A stretch of DNA of 5,060 bases, taken from the NCBI GenBank assembly GCA_902796465.1, contig CADBPK010000194.1, positions 1-5,060 of the forward strand. Direction: 5' to 3'. The notes below the pieces were generated by a model. It was not told the origin of the DNA and did not search any database. It was given only the letters and a program-made list of their open reading frames with translations. Shown here in pieces: positions 1 through 5,060 of this stretch (its first letter is position 1; every line of letters starts with the position of its first letter). This stretch comes from an uncultured Erysipelotrichaceae bacterium (GTDB lineage: Bacteria; Bacillota_I; Bacilli_A; Erysipelotrichales; Erysipelotrichaceae). The position numbers and the translations under genes were made by a program.

Positions 1-324
1 CGCTGCGTACAGGTACAGACCCCATGTCATGATCATACCCGGTGCTGTGATCCATTCCAGTTTCAGCCAGTAATGCATGATCAGGAGAATTACTGCAATT
101 CCCCAGGAGAACATAAGCGCAAATTCGAACTGGTTTGCCATCGGGATCCTGCCCGCTTCAATTCCCCTTGCAAGCAGATAGGCAGACTGTAATACGAATC
201 CGGCAAGGAATACATACCATCCGGTATTCAAAATTTTGTCCTTTTTCCATACCTGTCCGAAAAAATAGATGATCATGCCGATAAAGCTGCACCCGATGCC
301 GCCGAAAAACAAGATATCAAGCAT
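1..324 (-). CDS. ccsA: Cytochrome c biogenesis protein CcsA (heme exporter/ligase subunit), N-terminal 108 residues only
   Basis: This is the N-terminal part of CcsA, the polytopic subunit of the System II (Ccs1-CcsA) cytochrome c synthetase, which moves heme across the membrane and, with Ccs1/ResB, attaches it to CXXCH cysteines outside the cell. Hydrophobic segments are visible at about residues 2-22, 33-52, 72-86 and from about 95 onward. Between the second and third sits a loop reading GRIPMANQFEFALMFSWG (residues 57-74), which matches the conserved 'G-x-P-x-(S/A)-N-x-(Y/F)-E' loop of CcsA proteins. The tryptophan-rich WWD heme-handling motif lies further along and is outside the window. 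The ATG at 324 overlaps the end of ccs1 by 8 bp and has a GGAG site about 9 bases upstream inside ccs1, so translation is probably coupled. The call rests on the loop, the membrane pattern and the Ccs1 neighbour. Confidence 0.88.
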   Translation of the reverse strand, partial: MLDILFFGGIGCSFIGMIIYFFGQVWKKDKILNTGWYVFLAGFVLQSAYLLARGIEAGRIPMANQFEFALMFSWGIAVILLIMHYWLKLEWITAPGMIMTWGLYLYAA

Positions 325-1561
325 TTGCCTTTTCTCCTTCAATTACATGGTCTGAAAGTACTGCCTCAAGATGCAGGCGGAGACCTTCAGATTTCTGTCC
401 CAGTATACGATATCCTTTTTCCGTAACTGTGATCACTTCCGGCGGTGTCAGGAAAGTGACAGCCAGTCCGAATGTGAGGATCAGTACGGACGCAAGCAGA
501 AGCCAGTTGATCATGGCCGGTGCTTTTTTGATGCGCAGTCCCGGGTATTCCACCGGATCTTCGAAGACATATGTATAACCGGCGACTTCCATGCTGTCTC
601 CCGGGAACGCAAGCATGGATGACTGTTTCCCGTCTTCCATCAGCAGGAAGACATAAACGGGATTTTCATATCTGCCGGATGTGGAAGTGATCAGCTGGTT
701 GCCGTTCTCGGTTTCCTCCAGTCCGGGATACAGGTTGTCGATCAGGATACCGTTCTTTCCGTCCGCGGAAAGAAAATCCTGACTCTCGACATAGAACTCA
801 TCCTGATGACCTTCCTGATCCATAACACGGATCCTGCCCTTGGTTCCGTATGTCTGCTGGTATGCTTTATACTGACCCAGGGATGCGGGATGATTGACTG
901 AGATCTCTGTCAGCCCGCTTTCCTTTCCGTTGGCCAGTTTGATATTTATCCTGCTTTTGAAATCAAGCTTTCCCGTCACATCGGTGATCGAGAAGGAATC
1001 CACATAGATCTCCGTTCCGTCTTCGAGAACGATCGACTCCTTCGGCATGCAGGTCTCATCCAGTATTCTCGGCGTGATCATTCCCAGCGCAAAGAAGACA
1101 ACTGTCAGAAGTATGCCGATATGTGTGATAAATGTACCATATCTTCCAAAACCGTTTTTATGGTATACCGACACATTGTTTTCTGTTTTCACCTGATATT
1201 TTCTGCGGTCCAGTTCCTGTTTCAGAAGACGCATGCCCTCTTCGTCCAGGATGACCTCTTCTTTTGCCTTCAGGGCACCATCCAGAATGTTCTCTTCATT
1301 GATGCGCCGGAAGCGTATCACGGAACAGAGAATCAGGTTCATGCAGAGAAGGACGACGATCAGAATAAAATACCAGCTTGTGAATACCCGGTCAAGCTGC
1401 AGTTTCAGGATCCACTGATAGGCTTTCGGATAGGCAGTTACATAATACATGGCAGCGTTATTCTGCGGAATAACACTGCCAATTACGGATACACCTGCCA
1501 TCAGACCAAGTAAGATCATCCCGAAAGTCATCGACTTCAGAAATTGAAATAACTTTTTCAT
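317..1561 (-). CDS. resB: Cytochrome c biogenesis protein Ccs1/ResB
   Basis: This 414-residue protein is the ResB/Ccs1 partner of CcsA. In the family it binds the apocytochrome, helps keep its cysteines reduced and, with CcsA, completes heme ligation on the outer face of the membrane. The sequence shows the standard plan: TM1 at about 11-33 containing SVIGSVIPQ, TM2 at about 62-84, TM3 at about 142-164 with a histidine in the pattern ITHIGI (H147), a large extracytoplasmic domain at about 165-345, and TM4 at about 351-373 followed by a short cytoplasmic tail. The segment NHPASLGQYKAYQQTYG in the soluble domain matches the 'N-x-P-x-x-x-x-G-Y-x-x-Y-Q-x-x-Y-G' type region of ResB proteins. The ATG at 1561 has a GAGGG site only 3 bases away, a tight spacing that may lower initiation. 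It lies 43 bp after nrfA, with a hairpin between, and runs into ccsA with an 8 bp overlap. Serving the adjacent nitrite reductase is inferred from position. Confidence 0.92.
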   Translation of the reverse strand: MKKLFQFLKSMTFGMILLGLMAGVSVIGSVIPQNNAAMYYVTAYPKAYQWILKLQLDRVFTSWYFILIVVLLCMNLILCSVIRFRRINEENILDGALKAKEEVILDEEGMRLLKQELDRRKYQVKTENNVSVYHKNGFGRYGTFITHIGILLTVVFFALGMITPRILDETCMPKESIVLEDGTEIYVDSFSITDVTGKLDFKSRINIKLANGKESGLTEISVNHPASLGQYKAYQQTYGTKGRIRVMDQEGHQDEFYVESQDFLSADGKNGILIDNLYPGLEETENGNQLITSTSGRYENPVYVFLLMEDGKQSSMLAFPGDSMEVAGYTYVFEDPVEYPGLRIKKAPAMINWLLLASVLILTFGLAVTFLTPPEVITVTEKGYRILGQKSEGLRLHLEAVLSDHVIEGEKANA

Positions 1562-1569
1562 AGGCCCTC

Positions 1570-1598
1570 AAAAATGACCGTCCTTTTTCAAGGACGGT
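1570..1598 (-). terminator. Intercistronic stem-loop with T-run between nrfA and ccs1
   Basis: Directly after the nrfA stop, the minus strand reads ACCGTCCTT, a GAAA loop, then AAGGACGGT: a perfect 9 bp stem (1598-1577) followed by CA and five Ts (1574-1570). This has the form of a modest Rho-independent terminator. Its T-run abuts the ccs1 ribosome binding site (1569-1565). Since no separate ccs1 promoter is obvious, partial termination or 3'-end protection of nrfA mRNA is likely, which would make more NrfA than Ccs1/CcsA. Confidence 0.75.
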
Positions 1599-1604
1599 TA
1601 TTTA

Positions 1605-2900
1605 TTAACTTTTCAGATAAGAATTCGCTTCATCCAGATACTGCTGTGCAAGATCCAGACAATGGTTGGTAAGTTTGGAGTTGTGTGCGCCTTCCGCATT
1701 CTCTACGAACACATAGTCCCAGAACCACTGGGCGCTTCTGCTTGCCATACGGACTTTTTCCAGATCTTCGTCGTTCAGGCTTCCTGCAGCCACAGCATCG
1801 GCGAGATCTTTATCCAGCTGTTCCAGTTTGTAGCCGAGTTCGTTTTCACGTTCTCTTGTGGCTGTCTGGATTGCCTTGACATCTCCGGCGAGATCCTTAT
1901 GGCACTGGCTGCATGTGCTGTCGAGCAGTGCCTGGTTATCCAGCGGGGAAGTCCAGTTATGATTCGTAAACTGAGTTCCGTCTTCGGCGGCTGTCTTGCC
2001 CATGTGGCAGTCCGCGCATGTGAATGTTCCTGCATGTACGCTTCCTTCACCCATGAATGTTTCAAATTCAGGATGCTGGACTTTCAGTTTGCGGACACCG
2101 GTATCTTCATCGACCCAGTCAGCGAACATGTTGCCTTCTGCGTCAACGAGAGAGTTTTCATATTCAAGACAGTCTTCCGGAGACATCTTTGCAAGACCGC
2201 GGTAGGAAACCGTGGTCGCCTTTGTTGCGGGATCAAAGTAGTACTCTGTATGGCACTGTGCGCAGCTCAGTGTCTGCGGTGCCACTTTTGCCAGGTCTTC
2301 TCCCATCGCATCTGCCACATAGGTATGCGTCACATAGATGACTCCCGGTTCATTGGAATGGCAGTGGAAGCAGCCGAACGCATCTGTGATCTGTGTTTCC
2401 ATATCTTCAAATGCCATTGCGTAAGCCGCATCACCGTCATTGAGTGCCTTTGCGGTGAAATCGGACGTTTTGCAGGTAAAGCAGTTTGCCAGCTTATGCG
2501 GACGTCCTGTGCTCGTGACATCTTCGACAACATAAGTATGTCCGCGTGCACTTCCGTAATCGATCGCAAATCCGTATCCTGCATAAAGCGTTTTGATATA
2601 CGGGTTTTCTTCGATATAGTCAACGATCTCGCTGTTCTCGCTGTTCAGCATGTACGTCTGATATTCGTTTGGATACTGCTCCGCCCAGTCAGATGACTTG
2701 ATCACCTGGATGCCTGTGCCCTTTTCAGCCACCAATGCAGTTGCTTTTTCCGCTGCCGGTGTTTCCGGGGTCTGTTCAGGTTCCTTATCTGCAGCCGGTT
2801 TTGAACCGGATCCGGAAGGAGTCGCCATGCATCCCAGGGCAACCGCCGCCGCAAACAGCACTGCGATAAAAATTTTGCTTAAATTACTGTCATTTTTCAT
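1605..2900 (-). CDS. nrfA: Ammonia-forming cytochrome c nitrite reductase NrfA (pentaheme, CXXCK type), predicted lipoprotein
   Basis: NrfA reduces nitrite to ammonium with six electrons outside the cytoplasmic membrane and is the terminal enzyme of respiratory ammonification. Five heme motifs are present (numbering from the ATG at 2900, 431 residues): CFTCK 140-144, the lysine-ligated catalytic heme, then CFHCH 177-181, CAQCH 213-217, CADCH 295-299 and CSQCH 330-334. The expected active-site residues are all there: R119 in RGH, Y221 in TEYYF, and H276 in KVQHPE. The calcium-site set E219, Y220, K273, Q275 is also complete. H406 in GAHN fits a distal heme ligand. The N-terminus has lysines, a hydrophobic stretch at 10-23 and VALGC with C24 as a possible lipidation cysteine (the -3 residue is A, not the usual L), then a Pro/Glu/Ala-rich linker to about residue 55. 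The start is ATG 2900 because AGGTGG lies at 2911-2906; a GTG at 2909 would sit inside that site. The length is normal for NrfA. It has its own promoter, and ccs1 and ccsA follow. No nrfH adjoins it. Confidence 0.97.
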   Translation of the reverse strand: MKNDSNLSKIFIAVLFAAAVALGCMATPSGSGSKPAADKEPEQTPETPAAEKATALVAEKGTGIQVIKSSDWAEQYPNEYQTYMLNSENSEIVDYIEENPYIKTLYAGYGFAIDYGSARGHTYVVEDVTSTGRPHKLANCFTCKTSDFTAKALNDGDAAYAMAFEDMETQITDAFGCFHCHSNEPGVIYVTHTYVADAMGEDLAKVAPQTLSCAQCHTEYYFDPATKATTVSYRGLAKMSPEDCLEYENSLVDAEGNMFADWVDEDTGVRKLKVQHPEFETFMGEGSVHAGTFTCADCHMGKTAAEDGTQFTNHNWTSPLDNQALLDSTCSQCHKDLAGDVKAIQTATRERENELGYKLEQLDKDLADAVAAGSLNDEDLEKVRMASRSAQWFWDYVFVENAEGAHNSKLTNHCLDLAQQYLDEANSYLKS

Positions 2901-2905
2901 GTTTA

Positions 2906-2911
2906 CCACCT
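2906..2911 (-). promoter_or_regulatory. nrfA ribosome binding site that fixes the start codon
   Basis: AGGTGG on the minus strand lies 5 bases before the ATG at 2900. The alternative in-frame GTG (2909-2907) falls within this site and therefore cannot be served by it, so the shorter 431-residue NrfA is preferred over a 434-residue form. Confidence 0.75.
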
Positions 2912-2923
2912 GTTGTTGTCAAT

Positions 2924-2944
2924 TACATTGTAGGAAGTTTTCCT
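2924..2944. promoter_or_regulatory. Two short inverted repeats within the nrfA promoter, candidate operators
   Basis: Between the -35 and -10, AGGAA-gtt-TTCCT (plus strand 2932-2944) forms a perfect 5 bp arm inverted repeat. Over the -10 itself, TACA-t-TGTA (2924-2932) is a second perfect inverted repeat. Both positions are where a repressor would block RNA polymerase. The arms are short and could arise by chance; neither matches an FNR/CRP consensus that I recognise, and no regulator gene adjoins. Confidence 0.35.
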
Positions 2945-2955
2945 GTCAATGTCAA
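2927..2955 (-). promoter_or_regulatory. Near-consensus sigma-A promoter for nrfA
   Basis: On the minus strand a perfect -35 TTGACA (2955-2950) is followed, after exactly 17 bases, by the -10 TACAAT (2932-2927, one mismatch to TATAAT). Transcription would begin near 2920, leaving a leader of about 20 bases that holds the nrfA ribosome binding site. It fits wholly in the 69 bp gap between the upstream gene and nrfA, so nrfA-ccs1-ccsA can be transcribed as its own unit. A second TTGACA (2949-2944) directly abuts the first but is only 11 bases from the -10. Confidence 0.8.
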
Positions 2956-2969
2956 AGCACCTTTTAGCC

Positions 2970-3557
2970 TTAAAAACTCTTGAGGATCGTTATTTCGACA
3001 TGCGATCCCTCGATACTGATATGTACATCATCCGCAATGCTCGCGACGATGGATTTTTCCAGTTCATCCCACGCTTCGGATTCATCCTCCACGCCTTTTT
3101 TATACTTCTTCAGCGACCATTCATAGTTCTCGTTTCCGACGCTGTAGCCGCCCGGGCTTCCCATGGACATCAGTTCCAGCGCCATCAGGGACGGACCTTC
3201 CGCATCTGGCAGAAGCGCGACCTCGATCATATTGCGGATCTTTCCCATAAAGCCTCTTGCGGCATCATTTTCATTCCTGCTGGAAACGGAAATGAGCTGA
3301 TTATAGGATTCCTTATTCAGTTCCGGATCGGATTTCAGATGCAGCGCAAAATCCTTTCCTTCCGCCTCGATCCAGTAATCCGCCTCAACTTCCCTGACGA
3401 TACTGCGGACCATGCCGAGCAGTTCTTCAGCCAGCAGGCGCAGATGCAGATTCTCCTTGGGCTGCAGACCGCTTTCAGAACCTGTCTTTTCTGTCAATTC
3501 CAGCGCTTCTTCTATACCGAGTCCAGTGCTCGTTACTTTGATTTCCTGTGTTTTCAT
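2970..3557 (-). CDS. Conserved protein of unknown function, possibly a divergent GHKL/anti-sigma-factor-like ATPase fold
   Basis: This is a 195-residue soluble protein with no signal peptide, membrane segment or cysteine-heme motif. The ATG at 3557 is chosen because a perfect AGGAGG (3569-3564) lies 6 bases upstream; an ATG at 3581 would place that site inside the gene. Near the N-terminus, LHLRLLAEELLGMV (37-50, with E44 and E45) resembles the N-box helix of RsbW-type HATPase proteins, and NDAARGFMGKIRNMIE (97-112) might stand in for the glycine-rich lid. A full set of ATP-binding boxes is not visible, so ATPase or kinase activity is doubtful. The C-terminus (AWDELEKSI at 162-170, then alternating strands such as VEITI) looks compact. 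I recall similar uncharacterised proteins in gut Clostridia, but that is memory, not a search. It ends 69 bp before nrfA with no terminator seen; nrfA has its own promoter, so a functional link to nitrite reduction is uncertain. Confidence 0.8.
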   Translation of the reverse strand: MKTQEIKVTSTGLGIEEALELTEKTGSESGLQPKENLHLRLLAEELLGMVRSIVREVEADYWIEAEGKDFALHLKSDPELNKESYNQLISVSSRNENDAARGFMGKIRNMIEVALLPDAEGPSLMALELMSMGSPGGYSVGNENYEWSLKKYKKGVEDESEAWDELEKSIVASIADDVHISIEGSHVEITILKSF

Positions 3558-3655
3558 TCTGTTCCTCCTGATATGCTTCAAAATCCCGAAATAAATATAC
3601 TCTCAGCTATTTGATTTCAGGAAACCCAGTAAATCCTGTCGCTTTAATATTTCTT

Positions 3656-3793
3656 TCACCGTTTTACAGGCAGCCAGGATATTGAGCCGCCCTCCGGTGC
3701 AATAACACTTTCGCTTCCGGAACCGGAACGATTGATTTTCAGCATATTATGTCCGTTTCTTTCGTCTATCCGGTTTAAATAACCTGCATTCAT
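3656..3793 (-). pseudogene. Possible decayed or frameshifted small coding remnant
   Basis: From ATG 3793 a 45-residue frame runs to TGA at 3656, with protein-like composition (LNRIDERNGHN, then SESVIAPEGGSISWLPVKR). A second frame, open from 3746 and ending at 3603, continues as TVKEILKRQDLLGFLKSNS just where the first stops. A one-base shift near 3660 would join them into a frame of about 64 residues. No start has a clear ribosome binding site and I recognise no family, so this may equally be chance open frame in non-coding DNA. Confidence 0.15.
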
Positions 3794-3825
3794 ATATGAA
3801 GGCAGACATGAGCTATCCGTAATAT

Positions 3826-3855
3826 ATTATCCTTTTTCTGCCGCTGATTGTCCAA
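3826..3855 (-). promoter_or_regulatory. Possible sigma-A promoter upstream of the unknown-function gene
   Basis: The minus strand carries TTGGAC (3855-3850), 18 bases, then GATAAT (3831-3826): four of six and five of six matches to consensus. It lies past the phosphatase terminator and would read toward the gene starting at 3557 through a long leader. A nearer promoter with a TATATT-like -10 around 3595 has no convincing -35, so this is the better but unproven candidate. Confidence 0.4.
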
Positions 3856-3866
3856 CAGAAAAGAAG

Positions 3867-3947
3867 CTATTTCTTTCCCGCAGTTAACTTTCTGATTTTT
3901 TTCATGACACTTTCAGGATCTTCAGAAGATTTTGCTTTCCCCTGCAT
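3867..3947 (-). CDS. Possible 26-residue microprotein (weak)
   Basis: ATG 3947 opens a 26-codon frame (MQGKAKSSEDPESVMKKIRK, then LTAGKK) ending with TAG at 3867. It is hydrophilic and lysine-rich, with no signal or membrane segment. It begins right after the T-run of the phosphatase terminator and lacks a Shine-Dalgarno site; an in-frame GTG at 3965 lies within the terminator stem. It is listed because its composition is protein-like, but chance or a gene remnant is at least as likely. Confidence 0.15.
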   Translation of the reverse strand: MQGKAKSSEDPESVMKKIRKLTAGKK

Positions 3948-3948
3948 T

Positions 3949-3970
3949 AAAAAAGCGGTTTTCACCGCCT
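3949..3970 (-). terminator. Rho-independent terminator of the PHP phosphatase gene
   Basis: Three bases after the TGA stop, the minus strand reads AGGCGGT, a GAAA loop, then ACCGCTT and a run of Ts. The stem GCGGT/ACCGC (3968-3964 with 3959-3955) can be extended by a G-T and an A-T pair, and the T-run covers 3954-3949. This is a standard intrinsic terminator and separates the phosphatase unit from the downstream genes. Confidence 0.85.
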
Positions 3971-3973
3971 ATG

Positions 3974-4840
3974 TCAGATTTTATGAAATGTCGGAATCAT
4001 CCTGTCGAATGTGCAGATCTCATCAATGCCGATCTCTTCTTTCAGGATCTTCAGGGCATCATCCAGATGATCACCGAGGTATGTCGTATTGTGGGCATCG
4101 GAGCCGATCGTAACGATCTTCCCGCCGAGGTCTTTATACAGTTTCAGAATCGCCCTGCTAGGCTGGGTATCACTGAGACCATAGTGCCATGATGACGTAT
4201 TGATCTCGATTCCCTTGTCATCCGCAATCGCCAGCTTCAGGATCTCCGCGATCATATCCCTGACTTTTTCAAACGGATAAATGCCCTGCATGTCATATCT
4301 TACGAGAAGATCCAGATGCGCCAGAACGCTGTAATGTTTGAATGCTTTCTGTACTTCATAGATTTCCCTGTAATATTCTTCGTTATATTCCTTCTGTGTT
4401 TTCCCGTGCTGGAAATCCTGGGTCCAGAATTCCAGGTTGTTGACCTGGTGCATCGACAGCAGGGTAAAGTCCAGAATATCCCCGTACTTGTCCCACAGTT
4501 TTTCATACTGCGGAATCGTGATCGTCTGAATGCCGAATTCCAGCCCCTGTCTGATCGTGATCTTTCCTTTGTAGATCTCCTTCATGCGGAGGATCTTGCC
4601 GAAGTATTCCGGGTAGTTGACATTCGCACATGGATCCATCTGCGAAGGATCGGAGCTCATCCCGTCGCCGCCCCGGAATGCGATATCCCCTTCATCCCAG
4701 TCTTTCTTGATGCCGTAATCGATATGATCCGTAAAACAGATCTCATCCAGCCCTATTTCGATCGCCCGTTCGATCTGGTTCTGCATCGGTTCCCTTGAAT
4801 CGTCACTGAATTCTGTATGAATGTGATAATCTGCGCGCAT
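3974..4840 (-). CDS. hisJ: PHP-domain phosphoesterase, histidinol-phosphatase (HisJ/HisK) family
   Basis: This is a 288-residue cytoplasmic metal-dependent phosphoesterase of the PHP family; the closest functional class removes the phosphate from L-histidinol phosphate, the penultimate stage of histidine synthesis. The PHP metal-binding motifs appear in order: YHIHTEFSDD (H6, H8, with D13/D14), FTDHID (D38, H39), GLEFG (E101), SMHQV (H131), LAHLDLL (H175) and IGSDAH (D248, H250). This is the full ligand set expected for a trinuclear site, so the enzyme should be active. Length is typical of the HisJ type. ATG 4840 has a perfect AGGAGG (4850-4845) at a short 4-base spacing. It follows the upstream unknown gene by 39 bp with no promoter seen, so the two are probably co-transcribed, and a strong terminator follows. 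No other histidine gene is in view, and related PHP proteins act on other phosphate esters, so the exact substrate is an inference. Confidence 0.85.
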   Translation of the reverse strand: MRADYHIHTEFSDDSREPMQNQIERAIEIGLDEICFTDHIDYGIKKDWDEGDIAFRGGDGMSSDPSQMDPCANVNYPEYFGKILRMKEIYKGKITIRQGLEFGIQTITIPQYEKLWDKYGDILDFTLLSMHQVNNLEFWTQDFQHGKTQKEYNEEYYREIYEVQKAFKHYSVLAHLDLLVRYDMQGIYPFEKVRDMIAEILKLAIADDKGIEINTSSWHYGLSDTQPSRAILKLYKDLGGKIVTIGSDAHNTTYLGDHLDDALKILKEEIGIDEICTFDRMIPTFHKI

Positions 4841-4879
4841 AAAGCCTCCTTGTTACATCAGATGATATTAAGTTTCGGA

Positions 4880-5060
4880 TCAGTCATTGGATCCGCTTAT
4901 AATACAAAGTACTTCCTTATCAAATACCACAAAGAAAACATCAAATACATTGAAAAACGGAGCAGTCCCGTTCCGGCCTTCCAGCCTGCGGACAGTTTTC
5001 TGCCAGTCTGCGATATCGTAGATACATTTCGCTTCTCCCGTCAGCGCCCGGATCTTGTCC
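4880..5060 (-). CDS. Unrecognised protein, C-terminal 59 residues (gene runs off the window)
   Basis: An open frame enters from the right edge (first full codon at 5059) and ends with TGA at 4880-4882. The visible part reads, in pieces, RALTGEAKCIYDIADWQKTV, RRLEGRNGTAPFFNV, FDVFFVVFDKEVLCIISGS and ND. It has a charged region with one tryptophan, then an alternating hydrophobic stretch (FFNVFDVFFVVFDKEVLCII) more like core beta-strands than a membrane helix because it is broken by D, K and E. The codon use and the short 39 bp gap to a gene with a strong ribosome binding site support a true coding region in an operon with the phosphatase. I do not recognise the family and assign no function. 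Confidence 0.7.
   Translation of the reverse strand, partial: DKIRALTGEAKCIYDIADWQKTVRRLEGRNGTAPFFNVFDVFFVVFDKEVLCIISGSND

Larger units (their letters stand above)
3558..3948. other. Gene-poor stretch between the unknown-function gene and the PHP phosphatase
   Basis: About 390 bp without a convincing gene. It carries a possible promoter (3855-3826), the AGGAGG for the downstream gene (3569-3564), and short minus-strand frames: 26 codons at 3947-3867, 45 codons from ATG 3793 to the stop at 3656, and an open stretch of 47 codons from 3746 to the stop at 3603 in a shifted frame. None has a good Shine-Dalgarno site. I see no tRNA, CRISPR repeat, terminal inverted repeats or riboswitch signature that I can support. 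A small hairpin, CAGGA...TCCTG, lies at about 3620-3640. If the promoter is real, the downstream gene has a leader of roughly 260 bases. Confidence 0.5.

Noticed and set aside
1662..2696. A 344-codon open frame on the plus strand opposite nrfA
   Set aside because: It lies wholly antisense to a gene with unmistakable NrfA motifs; its many cysteines and histidines mirror the complementary strand, and it has no ribosome binding site that I can see.
2957..2971. Possible terminator after the 195-residue protein gene
   Set aside because: The AAAGGC...GCTTT pairing gives only about four base pairs with a mismatch and no T-run, and it overlaps the start of the nrfA promoter.
2949..3614. A 221-codon open frame on the plus strand opposite the 195-residue protein gene
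   Set aside because: Antisense shadow of a gene with a perfect AGGAGG at the right spacing; the translated product is low in recognisable structure and lacks its own start signals.
4316..4798. A 160-codon open frame on the plus strand opposite the PHP phosphatase
   Set aside because: The opposite strand encodes all PHP metal-binding motifs, so this frame is a by-product of codon use.
4876..4895. Hairpin CGGATC / GATCCG around the stop codon of the partial gene
   Set aside because: The 6 bp stem has an 8-base loop and no following T-run, so it does not support a terminator; it may be chance or a weak stability element.
4874..4903. Plus-strand TATAAT (4898-4903) with TTCGGA 18 bases upstream
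   Set aside because: It would fire inside and antisense to the partial gene with no plus-strand gene downstream; the -35 is poor.
1..5060. CRISPR array, tRNA, rRNA, insertion sequence or phage gene
   Set aside because: I saw no spaced direct repeats, cloverleaf-like segment, transposase motif or terminal inverted repeats anywhere in the window.

Overview
The window looks like chromosomal DNA from an anaerobic, Gram-positive-type bacterium, most likely a gut member of the Bacillota (Clostridia, possibly Lachnospirales). This is inferred from strong AGGAGG ribosome binding sites, moderate base composition, Rho-independent hairpins with GAAA loops, a lipoprotein-type signal on the nitrite reductase, and relatives of the accessory genes that I recall from that group. 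Taxonomy is an inference. Every gene I can support lies on the minus strand, so transcription runs from high to low coordinates.

In transcription order: (1) 5060-4880 is the C-terminal end of an unrecognised protein, followed after 39 bp by (2) a PHP-domain histidinol-phosphatase-like gene (4840-3974), closed by a clear terminator (3970-3949). (3) A gene-poor stretch of about 390 bp (3948-3558) holds a possible promoter and several short, poorly supported reading frames. (4) 3557-2970 encodes a 195-residue conserved protein of unknown role with a faint GHKL-ATPase (anti-sigma-factor-like) look. (5) A near-consensus sigma-A promoter with two nested inverted repeats (2955-2924) drives (6) nrfA (2900-1605), a pentaheme ammonia-forming nitrite reductase with one CXXCK and four CXXCH motifs. 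(7) A stem-loop with a short T-run (1598-1570) separates it from (8) ccs1/resB (1561-317) and (9) ccsA (324-1, cut by the window edge), which overlap by 8 bp.

The core of the window is a compact dissimilatory nitrite-to-ammonia module: the catalytic cytochrome c plus the two-part System II machine that exports heme and attaches it to cytochromes c. The arrangement parallels the nrfA-nrfI order of Epsilonproteobacteria, with the NrfI-like function split into two genes. No NrfH-type quinol dehydrogenase lies next to nrfA, so its electron donor is not evident here. Two start codons are set by their Shine-Dalgarno sites: nrfA begins at 2900 and the 195-residue protein at 3557, each shorter than the longest possible frame.
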